DNA of 64,000 nucleotides from Gaiella sp038230035 (GCA_038230035.1 JBBRNX010000001.1:1-64000), one strand, 5' to 3'. Numbered from the stretch's first letter, positions 8,747 to 17,304 are shown. The notes: generated by a model not told the origin, from the sequence alone. Translations and numbers: made by a program.

Positions 8747-8753
8747 GACCAAG

Positions 8754-9674
8754 ATGCAGCCTTCGCTTCCCGTCGCCGAACGGCCGCGCCGCCCAGAGTG
8801 GATGAAGGTGCGCGCCCCGAGCCCGGACGGCCGCTACTTCGACGTCAAGAAGCTGATCCACGGCGCCAGCCTGAACACGGTCTGCGAGGAGGCGCGCTGC
8901 CCGAACATCGCCGAATGCTGGGGGAAAGGCACGGCCACGTTCCAGATCCTCGGCGACACCTGCACGCGGGCCTGCCGCTACTGCTACGTCCACTCCGGCC
9001 GTCCGGAGCACCCGCCGGATCCGCTCGAGCCGCTTCGACTCGCGCAGGCCGCTGCGCAGATGGGTCTGTCGCACGTCGTCGTCACCTCGGTCGACCGCGA
9101 CGACCTTCCCGACCGCGGCGCCGGCCACTTCGCAGCGACGATCCGGGCGCTGAAGGCGAAGCTCCCGGACGTCTCCGTGGAAGTCTTGACACCGGATTTC
9201 CTCGATGTCGAGGAGGAGGCGCTGCAGACGGTTCTCGCCACTCGGCCTGAGGTCTTCAACCACAACATCGAGACCGTGCGGCGTCTCCATCGGCGGATGC
9301 GCGGGGCGAAAGCGAGCTACGACAAGGCGCTCTGGCTGCTGCTCCGGGCGAAGCAGATCGCCGACTTCCCGCTGCTGACCAAGTCGGGGATCATCGTCGG
9401 CCTCGGCGAGACGAACGACGAGATCGTCGAGACGATGCGCGACCTGCGCCGCCACGGCGTCGACGTGATCACGATCGGCCAGTACCTGCGGCCGTCCTCG
9501 CAGCACACCGCGATCGACCGCTGGGTGCACCCCGACGAGTTCCGCTGGCTGCGCGAGCAAGGCGAAGAACTCGGCTTCGGCTCCGTCTTCGCCGGGCCAC
9601 TCGTCCGGTCGAGCTACCGCGCCGACGAGCAGAAGCATGCGGCCGACACCGGCCTCGGCGCAGTCGCGTACTAG
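8754..9674 (+). CDS. lipA: Lipoyl synthase (radical SAM)
   Basis: The protein is 306 aa. It inserts two sulfurs into the octanoyl chain attached by LipB, giving the lipoyl cofactor. The auxiliary cluster cysteines are C44, C49 and C55 (CEEARCPNIAEC). The radical SAM cluster cysteines are C70, C74 and C77 (CTRACRYC). A C-terminal RSSY motif supplies the serine ligand of the auxiliary cluster. All required residues are present. The usual CxFC is CRYC here, a mild variation. With lipB and the E2 gene in the same region, the acceptor and the cofactor pathway are encoded together. Confidence 0.95.
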   Translation: MQPSLPVAERPRRPEWMKVRAPSPDGRYFDVKKLIHGASLNTVCEEARCPNIAECWGKGTATFQILGDTCTRACRYCYVHSGRPEHPPDPLEPLRLAQAAAQMGLSHVVVTSVDRDDLPDRGAGHFAATIRALKAKLPDVSVEVLTPDFLDVEEEALQTVLATRPEVFNHNIETVRRLHRRMRGAKASYDKALWLLLRAKQIADFPLLTKSGIIVGLGETNDEIVETMRDLRRHGVDVITIGQYLRPSSQHTAIDRWVHPDEFRWLREQGEELGFGSVFAGPLVRSSYRADEQKHAADTGLGAVAY

Positions 9675-9680
9675 CCGGCT

Positions 9681-9722
9681 ACTGGCGCTGGATTACTGAC
9701 GCTGGATTACTGGCGCTGGATT
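9681..9722. repeat. Three tandem copies of a 14-bp unit
   Basis: Three head-to-tail 14-bp units (ACTGGCGCTGGATT, with one G-to-A change in the middle copy) fill the convergent gap after lipA. They run over the stop codon of the minus-strand secreted-protein gene. The core ACTGGCGCTGG also occurs at 4306-4316. It is too short and too regular for a CRISPR array. Confidence 0.7.
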
Positions 9723-10064
9723 GCTGGGAGAGCACTCGCGGACCGGGCTGCGGTACCAGACCCGTCCGCTTACCGAGCCAACAGCGCGCACGAGCCACGG
9801 CGTGCAAGCCGGCATCTCGTAGACGAACCGCACGACGAACGATCCTTGGCGGCTCGCCACGACCCGCTTCATCTCGCGCATGCGACCCAGGACGAAGAGC
9901 GTCACAGCGATCCGCTCACTCGGCCCGAACCCGGCCCCCTGGATCCCGGTCGTCGAGCCGCGAAGAGCGCGAACGACGGGCTTCGTCGCGCTCGGCTGGG
10001 CTGACGAGACGCCGACCAGAGCCAGGCTCAACAGGGCCACCACGATCGAAAGCCACACCCTCAC
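9693..10064 (-). CDS. Small secreted protein of unknown function
   Basis: The protein is 123 aa from a GTG. The N-terminus (MRVWLSIVVALLSLALVG followed by SSAQ) is a clear signal peptide with a likely cleavage near residue 22. The mature part contains a GxGFGPSE segment and two cysteines (about 92 and 110) that could form a disulfide. The short beta-rich pattern (RIAVTLFVLG, GSFVVRFVYEM) suggests an Ig-like fold; no family is recognised. It converges on lipA, and its last codons run through a 14-bp tandem repeat. Confidence 0.6.
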   Translation of the reverse strand: MRVWLSIVVALLSLALVGVSSAQPSATKPVVRALRGSTTGIQGAGFGPSERIAVTLFVLGRMREMKRVVASRQGSFVVRFVYEMPACTPWLVRAVGSVSGRVWYRSPVRECSPSNPAPVIQRQ

Positions 10065-10120
10065 GTCTGGCAGTGTCTCGCTGCGACGTTAGGAATCGTT
10101 GAGCATCGGGTCAGGAAACG

Positions 10121-10150
10121 GAGGAGGGCCGCCTTGCGACGGCCCTCCTC
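10121..10150 (-). terminator. Strong hairpin downstream of the M36 protease gene
   Basis: An 11-bp perfect stem (GAGGAGGGCCG paired with its complement) encloses an 8-nt loop, 23 bp beyond the protease stop codon. The run following it on the minus strand is only weakly T-rich (CGTTTCC), so termination may not be purely intrinsic. It also separates the protease from the small secreted protein gene downstream. Confidence 0.7.
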
Positions 10151-10173
10151 TCATCACCTGCAGAGCATCGAGA

Positions 10174-13173
10174 CTACGGCGCCGGTGCTCCGAACACCTC
10201 CAACTCGGACATGTCCATGAACTGGCAACCGGTGAAGCCGTTCGCGGTGCCGGGGCCGCACTGGAGGCTTACTGCTTCCGACCCGAAGGGCGGCAGCGAG
10301 TTGTCCAGTAGCGGCACCTGCGGGTTCAGCATGGTGAACCGCACGAAGCGGACTCCCGTCAACGACCCGGGAGCGTCGAGCGGGATCGAGTTCAGGACGC
10401 CACGGGCCGAGCGGTCGAACATGGCCGTGTGCTGCGTCGTCCAGGTCGTCCCATTCGGAGACGTCTCGAGCAGGTAGTCCTTCGTCGTGGAGCTCCCTGC
10501 ATCACCGCACGTCGCCTGCGGGTCGACGTTGATCTCGCTGACGTTCACGGCGATTGGCAGCTGGATCGTGACCGACTTCGGCGTAATGGAGCCGGTCGCA
10601 GTCCCAGCGTTGTCGTCGGTCGTGCTCCCCCACCCGGCGCCTTGGGATTGGTCGATCGCCGAGGACGGACCGCAGCCAAAGCCCGTGAAGTCAGGCCCTG
10701 TGAAGTCGCTGATCGATCCACCACCGGCGAGCGCGGCCCAATCCCGCCGAAGCGCGAAGTTCCGGAAGTTCGGGCCGGGAGCGATTGTCAGGGTGGCGGC
10801 GGCGGGACCGTTGTAGCCAGGCGCCGACGCGCTGACCTTCGGGTAGGTACCCACGAGGATCCCCTTGATTCTGTACTGGCCATCCGAGTGACTCGTACCA
10901 GCGAAGTCGCCGGGGAAACCCGAGTCGTGCCCGCCGAAGCCGACGAATGCGCCACGGATCGGCAGACCCGTGTCCTGGTCGGTCACGATGCCCTGCAACT
11001 TTCCTCGTGCTCCGTTGGGCGGCATGCTGAAGTTCTCGACCGGGGTGGCGTCGTCGCCGTTGACGGCGCCTGCGAAGAAGCCCATGCCGCGCTTGGCGAA
11101 GACTTGCCAGATCCGGTCACGGTTGCGGCTCCCCGAGATGAGGTCGGCCTGCAGGATCGCGTTTCGCATGTCGAGGAACGACGGGTTGTCGGGCGACAAC
11201 TCCATCGCGCGTGTGACAAGACGCTCGGTCGTGTGAACGCCGATCTTGCTGCGCAGATCCCAGAGCGTCTGGCCCCAGATCTCGCCGTCGGCATGCACTT
11301 CCGGGCGGCCGATGATCCGGCCGAAGTCCCCATACGTATAGCCGCCGGAGTGGTCGAGGTCTCCCGGGCAATTCGGCGAAGCCGAACCGACCGCGCAGTC
11401 CATCGGCTCGGTGCGGATGAGGTCGAGGCCCTTGGCGACGTATGGGCCGATGCGAAGCTCGCCATCGGCGGCGGTGTCAGTGAAGTAGCCCTGGTTGACG
11501 AGGAAGTCCATCGCATACCAGTCGCTCCACGCCTCCCCCATCGAGCCGGCCTGGAAGTTGCCGAGCGTCGAGTTGCCGAACCCGTCGACGACGAGTCGGT
11601 TGGACAGGCCGTGGGTGTACTCGTGGTAGACGATGTCTGCCTCGTCGCTGCCGCTCGACGGCAGGAACGGATCGACCGTCGGATCACCGGTGAGGAAGTC
11701 GGTGAGCGGGTCGTGCCAGAGGTACATCTGCATCCGCGGCGAGGTGCCGTCAGGCGGCGTCGCCATGTTTGCGTTGTCGGTGTGCAGCGGATCGGGCAGA
11801 CCGACGGTGTTGCCTCCGCCGTCGCAGCAGAGCGTGTCGGCGCCGTCGATCGACTCACCGTTCACAGCGTCTCCACCGACGCCCTTGCCGCTCGAGTTTG
11901 TCACCTGGAAGTTGCCGGCGGCCTCGTTGAAGCCGATCGGGGCTGCCGCCAGATGGTCGTGGTACTTGTTGAGGAAGTAGTAGAGCTGGGTTCCCGTCTG
12001 TGCCCGGTTGACCTCGAACGAGAAGAACCCGGTCGGGTCATAGCTGCATGGCGAGGTCACGGCGCAACCGTAGGCTGCGTCGAGCGACGCTCCGAACGTG
12101 AACGGGGTAAGCGCGTAGTTGAAGTTGCCGCTGCCGTCCGACGCCGGGATCTCCTCCGACGGGTCGGCGGTGTTGTTGTCGTTCACATCCGAGTAGACGT
12201 GGGCGTTGTTGCCGGTCAGGATCGACGACGACGTCGCCCAACCCGGCTGGTTCAGGCTTTGCGAGGAGGCGGTGCCACCCGCGGGGGCGCCCGGGTAGTT
12301 GTCCCACACGAGGCCGTTGCCGTAGTTGACGAGGCTGCGCCGGTAGAGCACCACCCCGGTCGACGCATCCACGACGTGGAGGTATGACGCGCCCGGCGCA
12401 GAGACGATCGTCTGCCACGCGATCCTCGGGCCGCTCACACTCTGGAAGAGCACGAGAGAGGCCTTGTCGCCGTTCGAGAACGTGGTCGTGCGCTGTACAT
12501 CGTGGCCCTTGATCGACCGGGTCGGCAGGATGCTCTGCTCTGCGTCGTGGCGCGACGAGGTGATCGCCGAGCCGGCGCCGAGCTTCGGCGTCGTCGAGAC
12601 ACCGTTCAGGTTCGCAACCGGCGAGCCGAGGATGCTGACCAACCGTCCGTCAGACGTCACGTTCGCGCGAAGGCCGTTCCCGAACACGGGGACGCCGTTC
12701 ACTTTCTGCAGGTAGTAGAGGTGATGCGTGCCGTCGATCGAGACGTAGTCGCGCACGAGCTGGAACCCGTCGACCGTCCCTGCGTCGAGCCCGAAGGCCG
12801 CTGCATTGTGCCGGACGAAGCCGAGCGCGACGTCGGTTGCGGCAGCAGGGCTCGCGGCAGTCAGGAACCCGTCGAGACGCGCGACCATTCGTGGGGTGCG
12901 GGTCAGAGGATCGATGTCGACGATCGCCTGATCGCCGAGCGAATCTCTGAGGCTCGTGACCGCGGCCGAAGGTGCGTCGGCGAGCGCTGTCGCGGTCTTC
13001 CGCAATTCGTTCTTCGCGGCCGGTGTGGCACGGCTGTCGAAGAACGCGAGCTTGTCGCGCTTGCTCGCATTCTTCTCCTGGTTCGCCGCCGAGGCAGCGA
13101 TCGGTAGCGCGAGCGCCAGGGCGCCGAGCGCTACCAGGACGGCCGTTCGCCGCCCTCTGGTCAAGACGTGCAT
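10174..13173 (-). CDS. Secreted M36 (fungalysin-type) zinc metalloprotease
   Basis: The protein is 999 aa from the ATG at 13173 (ribosome binding site GGAGGGAG just upstream). A signal peptide is followed by a propeptide region resembling the fungalysin/thermolysin propeptide. The catalytic domain has the zinc motif HEYTH at 517-521 and the third ligand E547 in GEAWSDW. After the catalytic domain come a carboxypeptidase-regulatory-like beta domain (about 725-795) and a C-terminal region resembling a discoidin/F5-8C carbohydrate-binding domain (about 850-999). It probably degrades extracellular protein for nutrition. An extended open frame reaches 13299, but the signal peptide fixes the start. 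The 200 bp upstream, before fumC, hold no gene. Confidence 0.9.
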   Translation of the reverse strand: MHVLTRGRRTAVLVALGALALALPIAASAANQEKNASKRDKLAFFDSRATPAAKNELRKTATALADAPSAAVTSLRDSLGDQAIVDIDPLTRTPRMVARLDGFLTAASPAAATDVALGFVRHNAAAFGLDAGTVDGFQLVRDYVSIDGTHHLYYLQKVNGVPVFGNGLRANVTSDGRLVSILGSPVANLNGVSTTPKLGAGSAITSSRHDAEQSILPTRSIKGHDVQRTTTFSNGDKASLVLFQSVSGPRIAWQTIVSAPGASYLHVVDASTGVVLYRRSLVNYGNGLVWDNYPGAPAGGTASSQSLNQPGWATSSSILTGNNAHVYSDVNDNNTADPSEEIPASDGSGNFNYALTPFTFGASLDAAYGCAVTSPCSYDPTGFFSFEVNRAQTGTQLYYFLNKYHDHLAAAPIGFNEAAGNFQVTNSSGKGVGGDAVNGESIDGADTLCCDGGGNTVGLPDPLHTDNANMATPPDGTSPRMQMYLWHDPLTDFLTGDPTVDPFLPSSGSDEADIVYHEYTHGLSNRLVVDGFGNSTLGNFQAGSMGEAWSDWYAMDFLVNQGYFTDTAADGELRIGPYVAKGLDLIRTEPMDCAVGSASPNCPGDLDHSGGYTYGDFGRIIGRPEVHADGEIWGQTLWDLRSKIGVHTTERLVTRAMELSPDNPSFLDMRNAILQADLISGSRNRDRIWQVFAKRGMGFFAGAVNGDDATPVENFSMPPNGARGKLQGIVTDQDTGLPIRGAFVGFGGHDSGFPGDFAGTSHSDGQYRIKGILVGTYPKVSASAPGYNGPAAATLTIAPGPNFRNFALRRDWAALAGGGSISDFTGPDFTGFGCGPSSAIDQSQGAGWGSTTDDNAGTATGSITPKSVTIQLPIAVNVSEINVDPQATCGDAGSSTTKDYLLETSPNGTTWTTQHTAMFDRSARGVLNSIPLDAPGSLTGVRFVRFTMLNPQVPLLDNSLPPFGSEAVSLQCGPGTANGFTGCQFMDMSELEVFGAPAP

Positions 13174-13374
13174 GGACTCCCTCCGTCTGTCGTAACAGGC
13201 ACGGGCTTCGCTTCCCTCGCGACTCTCCGCTTTCAGGGCCAGGTCAATTCGGCGATCCGAGACTCGAGCGCCGGCCAAGCGTCGTGACGCTACCCTCAAG
13301 ACAACTCCCCCAAAGCCCGCCAGGTATGGACGGGCGGGATCCTACTCGCCTTCGGGAGCGCGCGCTACCGCCTG

Positions 13375-14715
13375 TTAACCACTCTTGGTCTGGCTCTGGG
13401 CCCGGCCGTGGGGTTTGGCCATGCGGTGGTAGTCGAGCGCCTCGTCGAGGATCGCCTCCGACACCCCGGCCTCCCGGGCCACCTCGCGTAACGAGCCACC
13501 CTCCGCAGCCGCCTTCTTCACGATCTCGGACGCCTTGTCGTAGCCGATGAACGGGTTGAGGGCGGTCGCGGCCGAGAGCGTCAGCTCCGCGTATCGCTCG
13601 CACTGCTCGCGATTCGCCTCGATCCCGTCCACGCACTTCTCTGCCAGAAGCCGGGAGGCGCTGGCCAGCAGCCGTATCGACTGCAGCAGGTTGCGGGCGA
13701 TCAGCGGCACGAAGACGTTGAGCTCGAAGTGTCCTTGCAGCCCGCCGACGGTAATTGCGGCGTCGTTGCCGATCACCTGCGCGGCGACCTGCGTCACGAC
13801 CTCGGGGATCACGGGGTTGACCTTCCCGGGCATGATCGACGAGCCTTTCTGCAGCTCCGGCAAGAAGATCTCGGCAAGGCCGGCGCGCGGGCCGGAGCCC
13901 ATGAGCCGCAGGTCGTTGGCGATCTTCGTCAGCGAGACGGCCACGACCTTGAGCGCGCCCGAAGCCTCGACGAGTCCGTCGCGCGCCGCTTGGCTCTCGA
14001 ACGGGTCGGCGGGCGCCGAGATCGGCAGGCCTGTGTCGGCGTGCAGGATCTCGCGGACTCTCGCGGCGAACTCCGGGTGCGTGTTGAGTCCCGTGCCGAC
14101 CGCCGTGCCGCCGAGCGGGATCTGGCCGAGTCGCGGCAGCGCGTCCTGGACGCGCGCGATGCCCTGCCTGACCTGCGCTGCGTAGCCGCCGAACTCCTGT
14201 CCGAGCGTGACCGGGACCGCATCCATCAGATGCGTGCGGCCCGACTTCACCACGTCGTCGAACTCGAGCGCTTTTCGCTCCAGAGAGACAGCGAGCTGCT
14301 CGAGGGCCGGGAGAAGATCGTTGACCGCGCGGTCGAGCGCAGCAAGGTGAACAGCCGACGGGAAGACGTCGTTCGACGACTGGCCCATGTTGACGTGGTC
14401 GTTCGGGTGCACGCCTTCGCCGGCAAGGTTTGCGATCACCTCGTTGGCGTTCGTGTTCGAGCTCGTTCCGGAACCGGTCTGGAAAACGTCGATCGGGAAC
14501 TGGTCGTCGAGCTCTCCTGCGGCGACACGGTCCGCCGCGGCAGCGATCCTGCTCGCGAGATCGGCATCGAGGAGGCCGAGCTCCGCGTTCACGCGCGCCG
14601 CAGCAGCCTTGATCCGACCGAGCCAGTGCGCGCCGGCTGCCGGGATCGGCTCGCCTGAGACCGGGAAGTTGGCGATCGCCTTGTCGGTCTCGCCGCCCCA
14701 AAGCTTGCCGCTCAT
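13375..14715 (-). CDS. fumC: Class II fumarate hydratase
   Basis: The protein is 446 aa. It interconverts fumarate and malate in the citric acid cycle without an Fe-S cluster. The superfamily signature GSSIMPGKVNP is present, along with GTAVGTGLNTHPEF, the substrate-binding FQTGSGTSSNTNANEVIANL region and SGRTHLMDAVPVTLGQE. The start MSGKLWGGETDKA matches the family; a GTG six codons upstream is possible but has no ribosome binding site. A TAGACT hexamer 8 nt upstream, overlapping the fprA stop codon, suggests its own leaderless promoter. It follows fprA on the same strand. Confidence 0.95.
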   Translation of the reverse strand: MSGKLWGGETDKAIANFPVSGEPIPAAGAHWLGRIKAAAARVNAELGLLDADLASRIAAAADRVAAGELDDQFPIDVFQTGSGTSSNTNANEVIANLAGEGVHPNDHVNMGQSSNDVFPSAVHLAALDRAVNDLLPALEQLAVSLERKALEFDDVVKSGRTHLMDAVPVTLGQEFGGYAAQVRQGIARVQDALPRLGQIPLGGTAVGTGLNTHPEFAARVREILHADTGLPISAPADPFESQAARDGLVEASGALKVVAVSLTKIANDLRLMGSGPRAGLAEIFLPELQKGSSIMPGKVNPVIPEVVTQVAAQVIGNDAAITVGGLQGHFELNVFVPLIARNLLQSIRLLASASRLLAEKCVDGIEANREQCERYAELTLSAATALNPFIGYDKASEIVKKAAAEGGSLREVAREAGVSEAILDEALDYHRMAKPHGRAQSQTKSG

Positions 14716-14722
14716 GGCTTCG

Positions 14723-14728
14723 AGTCTA
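14723..14728 (-). promoter_or_regulatory. Putative leaderless -10 element (TAGACT) for fumC
   Basis: TAGACT on the minus strand ends 8 nt before the fumC ATG. Its first three bases are the TAG stop codon of fprA. No Shine-Dalgarno precedes fumC. Confidence 0.45.
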
Positions 14729-16081
14729 GCCACGCGCTGCTGCCAGCAACTCCTCCCAGAGAACGAGCTTCACCCGCGGACGGCCCTGCGGCTCTCCGAG
14801 CGCCCGTTCGGCAGCGTCGATCGCCTGCCAGCCGGCGTACGGGACTGCAGCATGGCCGACGAGTGCTTCCACATCGCCGTTCTCGGCGCGAGGGAGCATC
14901 CCCGCGCGCGCGTCGGCCAGGAGGTGCTCGACGGTCTCGGTGGCGTCCTTCTTGTTCGTGCCGATCACTCCGCTCGGCCCACGCTTGATCCAGCCGGTGC
15001 AGTAGACGCCCGCGATGTGGCCGCCATCCTCGCCGGTGACCCGGCCGTCACTGTTCGCGATAGTGGCACGCCGCTCATCGAACGGCACACCAGGGAGCGC
15101 AACCCCCTGGTAGCCGACGCTCCGGAAGACGATGCCGCACGGGATCACCTCGCGCTCCTCGGTCGCCACAGCGCGGATCACGCCAGAGTCATCGACGACG
15201 AGCGTGTTCCTGACGACCTCGACAGCCTCGACCTTCTCGTCGCCGAGAATCGCGACCGGCGAGACACGGAAGCGGAGGCGCAAGGTCTTGGGCTTGGCCG
15301 ACAGCTCGCGCGTTGCGTACTCGCGCAGCAGCTCGAGGTTTCGGCGAGGGATAGCGGTCGCACTTTCGAGCTCCGCCTCGCTCTCCGGGTCGAGCACGAG
15401 GTCGGCCGGATCGACGACGACGTCGGCGCCGGCGAGCTCGCCGAGCTCCTGGAGCTCCGGCGTCGTGAACGCCGCCTGCACGGGTCCGCGCCGGCCGAGC
15501 ATCACGATGTCACGCAGGCCGGAGCCGACGATCGCCGCGATGGCCGCATCTGTCGTGTCCGTCGGGGCGAGTTCTTCCGCGGTGAGGGCGAGCATCCGCG
15601 CCACGTCGACTGCGACGTTCCCGTTGCCGACGACGATCGCCCGCTCGCCCGAGAGGTCGAAGTCGAGCTCCTGGAAGTCGGGGTGGCCGTTGTACCAGGC
15701 GACAAACGCGGTGGCGGGCCACGAGCCGGGCAGATCCTCGCCGGGGATGCCCATCCGCCGATCGGTCTGCGCACCGACGGCGTAGACGACTGCGTCGTAG
15801 AGCCGCGTCAAGTCGCTATGGGCGAGGTCGCGCCCGATCTCGACGTTGCCGAAGAAACGGAAACCCGTCCGGGCGGCGATCTTCTCGAAGGCGCGCGAAA
15901 CAGCCTTGATGTTCGGGTGATCCGGCGCGACGCCCAGGCGAACGAGCCCCCACGGTGTCGGCAGGCGGTCGAACATGTCGACCTCGCACGTCGGATCGTC
16001 GCTCTTGAGAAGAGCATCAGCGGCATAGAAACCAGCCGGCCCGGAGCCGACGATGGCGACTCGAAGAGGGCGCTCGCTCAC
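14726..16081 (-). CDS. fprA: Ferredoxin/adrenodoxin-type NADP+ reductase (FprA-like)
   Basis: The protein is 451 aa from GTG 16081 (VSERPLRVAIVGSGPAGFYA). The N-terminal FAD-binding Rossmann motif is GSGPAG. An NADP-binding motif appears as VVGNGNVAVDVARML. The C-terminal FAD segment GWIKRGPSGVIGTNKKDA is characteristic of mitochondrial adrenodoxin reductase and mycobacterial FprA. It transfers electrons between NADPH and ferredoxin, typically for P450 or Fe-S enzymes. An in-frame TTG lies one codon earlier. A TAACCT hexamer 7 nt before the GTG suggests a leaderless transcript. It is divergent from the nucleotidyltransferase with only about 25 bp between start codons. Confidence 0.9.
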   Translation of the reverse strand: MSERPLRVAIVGSGPAGFYAADALLKSDDPTCEVDMFDRLPTPWGLVRLGVAPDHPNIKAVSRAFEKIAARTGFRFFGNVEIGRDLAHSDLTRLYDAVVYAVGAQTDRRMGIPGEDLPGSWPATAFVAWYNGHPDFQELDFDLSGERAIVVGNGNVAVDVARMLALTAEELAPTDTTDAAIAAIVGSGLRDIVMLGRRGPVQAAFTTPELQELGELAGADVVVDPADLVLDPESEAELESATAIPRRNLELLREYATRELSAKPKTLRLRFRVSPVAILGDEKVEAVEVVRNTLVVDDSGVIRAVATEEREVIPCGIVFRSVGYQGVALPGVPFDERRATIANSDGRVTGEDGGHIAGVYCTGWIKRGPSGVIGTNKKDATETVEHLLADARAGMLPRAENGDVEALVGHAAVPYAGWQAIDAAERALGEPQGRPRVKLVLWEELLAAARG

Positions 16082-16087
16082 CAATGC

Positions 16088-16093
16088 AGGTTA
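16088..16093 (-). promoter_or_regulatory. Putative leaderless -10 element (TAACCT) for fprA
   Basis: TAACCT on the minus strand ends 7 nt before GTG 16081. The same 25-bp divergent gap must also contain the promoter of the plus-strand nucleotidyltransferase. Confidence 0.45.
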
Positions 16094-16106
16094 ACGTTCG
16101 ACACCG

Positions 16107-16869
16107 TTGACTACTCCAACTGACCGCGGCGTTCTCACGGCGGCATCGGAGTTCGCCGAAGAACTCGCTGCCGCGGGCGCGATGGCCGTATGCCTGGTCG
16201 GCAGCCACGCGACCGGCACGGCTACGCCAACCTCGGATGTCGATATCGCGGTCGTCGGGGACGGCCCTCACTACCGCCTCGAGATGCGCGAGCAACTGCT
16301 CTTCTCGGTCGGCTGGGGCTCAGAGGTCGTACAGCGCCAGCGTCTTTACGAGCCTGACTGGCTCGCGACGCACGTGGTCGGCTGGCGCAATGCCGTCGCG
16401 CTCCACGACCCGGACGGAGTCGCCGCATCGATCCGCCACGAAGCAGCAAACTGGAACTGGAGCCTCGTCGCCGGCGACTGCGACCAATGGGTCGCAGAGA
16501 AGTTCGTCGGGCTAACCGAGGAGGTCCACAAGTTGATCTCGAACCTCAGCTCGAGAAGCTGGCGGGAGGCCACCGTTCAACGCTCGGTGCTCGCGCAACA
16601 ACTCGGCCTGATCTTGGCGATTCAGCGGCGGATCCTCTACGGCAGCGAGAACGCGGTTTGGCAGCTCATCGGGGATGAACTCGGCTCCACCTGGCGTGGA
16701 ACGCAGGAGGCGGCGCTCGGGATCGGTAAGCTCCGACTTGAAAGAGGCGAGTGCCGCCGCGCTGTCGCTCTTCGAGCTCAGCGCGCGAGAGGTGGAGTCG
16801 TTGCTGGACGAACGTCAGTGCGCCGTAACGGCAAGCGCGCTACGCGCAATTCAGCGCTACACGCGGTAA
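16107..16869 (+). pseudogene. Nucleotidyltransferase (Pol beta fold), interrupted by a frameshift
   Basis: The N-terminal part, from a probable TTG start, has the catalytic pattern GSHATGTATPTSDVDIAVV, the GSx(10)DxD motif of the minimal nucleotidyltransferase fold. Helices follow (EKFVGLTEEVHKLI...AVWQLIGDE). After about 16720 the reading frame changes. The expected helical C-terminus (SSDLKEASAAALSLFELSAR, ending RAIQRYTR) lies in the next frame and stops at 16869. Deleting one G from GGG at 16719-16721 joins the halves. Left uncorrected, the first frame runs basic and repetitive to 17009 over the opposing Fe-S gene. The family includes aminoglycoside-type and antitoxin-like transferases; the substrate is unknown. 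Confidence 0.65.
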
Positions 16870-16884
16870 CTGAAGTGCGTCGCG

Positions 16885-17304
16885 TCAGTGCGAGCAGCCG
16901 TCGCCGCAGCCGCCGGCGTGCGTGCCTTCCGGCATCGCCTCGCCCTCTTCCACCTGGAAGGAGTGGCCGCAACCACACGATGAGACGGCGTTCGGGTTCT
17001 CGATCTTGAAGCCCGACTCGGCAAGGCCGGTGAGGAAATCGACCGTGGCGCCCTGGAGGTACGGCGCGCTGTGCGGATCGACGACGACGCGCACGCCTTC
17101 GAGCTCGTACTCCTGGTCGCCGTCTGCGGCGCCGTTGTCGAACCCGAGCCCGTACTGGAAGCCTGAGCACCCGCCGCCCTGGATCGCGATGCGGAGCACG
17201 AGGCTCTCGGCGTCGGACTCCTCTGCCATCAGCTCCTTCACCTTGGCAGCAGCCAGTGGCGTGAGCACGATCGGGAACTCGGTGGGGCGCTCGGCGATCT
17301 CCAT
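16885..17304 (-). CDS. erpA: A-type iron-sulfur cluster insertion/carrier protein (ErpA/IscA family)
   Basis: The protein is 139 aa from ATG 17304. It has the A-type scaffold with three conserved cysteines: one in GGGCSGFQYGL and two in SSCGCGHSF. It delivers Fe-S clusters to target enzymes and sits beside nuo, whose subunits carry many clusters. Unusually, it continues about 20 residues past the normal end with a Cys/His-rich tail (GGCGDGCSH). The open frame extends to 17379, but the ATG at 17304 matches the family start and is preceded by TACGAT 7 nt upstream. Confidence 0.88.
   Translation of the reverse strand: MEIAERPTEFPIVLTPLAAAKVKELMAEESDAESLVLRIAIQGGGCSGFQYGLGFDNGAADGDQEYELEGVRVVVDPHSAPYLQGATVDFLTGLAESGFKIENPNAVSSCGCGHSFQVEEGEAMPEGTHAGGCGDGCSH

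Noticed and set aside
9681..9722. A CRISPR array
   Set aside because: The units are 14 bp with no spacers and there are no cas genes.
10429..12387. A 652-codon plus-strand frame opposite the M36 protease
   Set aside because: It lies entirely inside a gene with clear catalytic motifs and has no recognisable protein features.
13174..13374. A gene or clear terminator between fumC and the M36 protease
   Set aside because: Only a weak CCCGCC/GGCGGG inverted repeat near 13316-13338 is visible; no coding signal.
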